From: Nitrosomonadales bacterium
Lineage (GTDB): Bacteria > Pseudomonadota > Gammaproteobacteria > Burkholderiales > Gallionellaceae
Direction of reading: 5' to 3'
Assembly (NCBI GenBank): GCA_023259055.1
Contig: JAHFQZ010000005.1
Location: 124,001 to 188,000, forward strand
DNA: 64,000 bases
The notes beneath the pieces were generated by a model. That model was not told the DNA's origin. It did not search any database and saw only the letters and a list, made by a program, of their open reading frames with translations. This document shows positions 63,274 to 64,000 of the stretch, piece by piece (position 1 is the first letter of the stretch; every line of letters begins with the position of its first letter). A program made the position numbers and the translations under genes.

Positions 63274-64000
63274 ATGAGCACAATCAAACCCAACTACACG
63301 CGCCCGCTTGATTTCAAGCAGGGCCGCGTTGACATGACGCACGGCAGCGGCGGGCGCGCGATGGCGCAGTTGATCGACGAGCTGTTCATCGCGGCGTTCG
63401 ACAACGAGTTTCTGCGCCAGATGAACGACCAGGCGAGTTTCCCCGCGCCACATGGGCGCATGGTGATGTCCACCGACAGCCATGTGGTGTCACCGCTGTT
63501 TTTTCCGGGTGGCGACATTGGCTGCCTTTCGGTGCACGGCACGATCAACGACGTGGCGATGTCGGGCGCGCGGCCGCTGTATCTTTCCGCCGGCTTCATC
63601 CTCGAGGAGGGCTTCCCGCTCGCCGACCTCAAGCGCATCGTCGAGTCGATGGCGCAGGCGGCACGGGATGCCGGCGTGCCGATCATTACCGGCGACACCA
63701 AGGTCGTGGAGCAGGGCAAGGGCGACGGCGTGTTCATCACCACCACCGGCGTCGGCGTAGTGCCGGAGGGCATCAACATCTCCGGCGAGCGCGCCCGTCC
63801 GGGCGATAAGGTTCTGGTGTCCGGGACACTCGGCGACCACGGCGTGGCGGTCATGTCTCTGCGCGAGAACCTGACCTTCCACACCAGCATCAAATCGGAC
63901 ACGGCGGCATTGCACGGACTGGTTGCGGCGATGGTCGCGGCGGTGCAGGATATCCACGTGCTGCGCGACCCGACGCGCGGCGGGCTTGCCACCACGCTCA
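63274..64000 (+). CDS. hypE: Hydrogenase maturation protein HypE, 5' part
   Basis: At least 242 residues; continues beyond the right edge. DMTHGSGGRAMAQLIDELF is the HypE signature, then MSTDSHVVSPLFFPGGDIG and VHGTINDVAMSGARPLYLSA, the PurM-like ATP-binding core. It dehydrates the thiocarbamate made by HypF to thiocyanate on its C-terminal Cys (outside the window) to provide CN. An ATG with weak GGA upstream; the preceding hairpin separates it from hypD. Confidence 0.95.
   Translation, partial: MSTIKPNYTRPLDFKQGRVDMTHGSGGRAMAQLIDELFIAAFDNEFLRQMNDQASFPAPHGRMVMSTDSHVVSPLFFPGGDIGCLSVHGTINDVAMSGARPLYLSAGFILEEGFPLADLKRIVESMAQAARDAGVPIITGDTKVVEQGKGDGVFITTTGVGVVPEGINISGERARPGDKVLVSGTLGDHGVAVMSLRENLTFHTSIKSDTAALHGLVAAMVAAVQDIHVLRDPTRGGLATTL

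Overview
The window looks like chromosome of a chemolithoautotrophic betaproteobacterium. The evidence is the order guaB-guaA, rpsF-priB-rpsR-rplI-dnaB, the type of P-II protein, a DUF4149 membrane protein, and a group 3d NAD-reducing hydrogenase locus like that of Cupriavidus. The density of sensor kinases and the Hox plus 2-oxoacid oxidoreductase set would suit the iron-oxidiser lineage (Gallionellaceae/Nitrosomonadales), but the genus is a guess from the sequence alone.

Layout. 1-3.9 kb: the start of an aminotransferase gene, an outer-membrane barrel and a FecR-domain protein (convergent), a POTRA-less Omp85-type barrel, and a remnant of a thioredoxin-like gene. 4-8.5 kb (minus): a tight signalling operon that combines two single-domain response regulators, a hybrid kinase, an Hpt protein, a zinc-ribbon protein and a GspE/PilB-type ATPase. 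8.6-11.6 kb: a small gene, a nucleotidyltransferase, a membrane protein ending in a Gly/Cys-only tail, and a convergent radical SAM/SPASM gene whose end overlaps the tail. 11.6-20 kb: DUF4149 protein, dCTP deaminase-like protein with a zinc mini-protein, uvrB, a broken ORF6N gene, a lipoprotein, an ABC exporter, a phosphatase, and a frameshifted YkgJ gene. 20-27.2 kb: gamma carbonic anhydrase, outer-membrane protein, tRNA-Val(CAC), gltX, tRNA-Ala and tRNA-Glu, mgtA, greB, glnB.

27.5-37 kb: a degenerate GGDEF protein and a sensory operon of two histidine kinases with nearly identical catalytic halves around an orphan UrtA-like binding protein, then an Rcp1-type regulator and a multi-PAS kinase whose receiver domain carries an Ile/Pro repeat. 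37-40.7 kb: guaB, a frameshifted four-helix-bundle gene with heptameric repeats, guaA. 40.7-51.5 kb: hoxFUYH, a hydrogenase protease, four subunits of a 2-oxoacid:acceptor oxidoreductase, hypA and hypB, nearly all overlapping or closely spaced. H2 would reduce NAD through Hox, and the flavin/FeS subunit of the oxidoreductase could link pyridine nucleotide to 2-oxoacid metabolism, possibly CO2 fixation into pyruvate.

51.6-60.5 kb: rpsF-priB-rpsR-rplI, dnaB, an outer-membrane protein, a GIY-YIG-like protein, tRNA-Val(GAC) with an unusual C33, bacteriohemerythrin, a NarX/NarL-type pair, and a junction of two truncated genes (metallophosphoesterase and HdrB). 60.1-64 kb: rhodanese, a short C-terminal-only hypF, hypC, hypD and the start of hypE. 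Inverted or tandem repeats sit inside the hydrogenase loci at three places (45.3, 61.9 and 63.2 kb).
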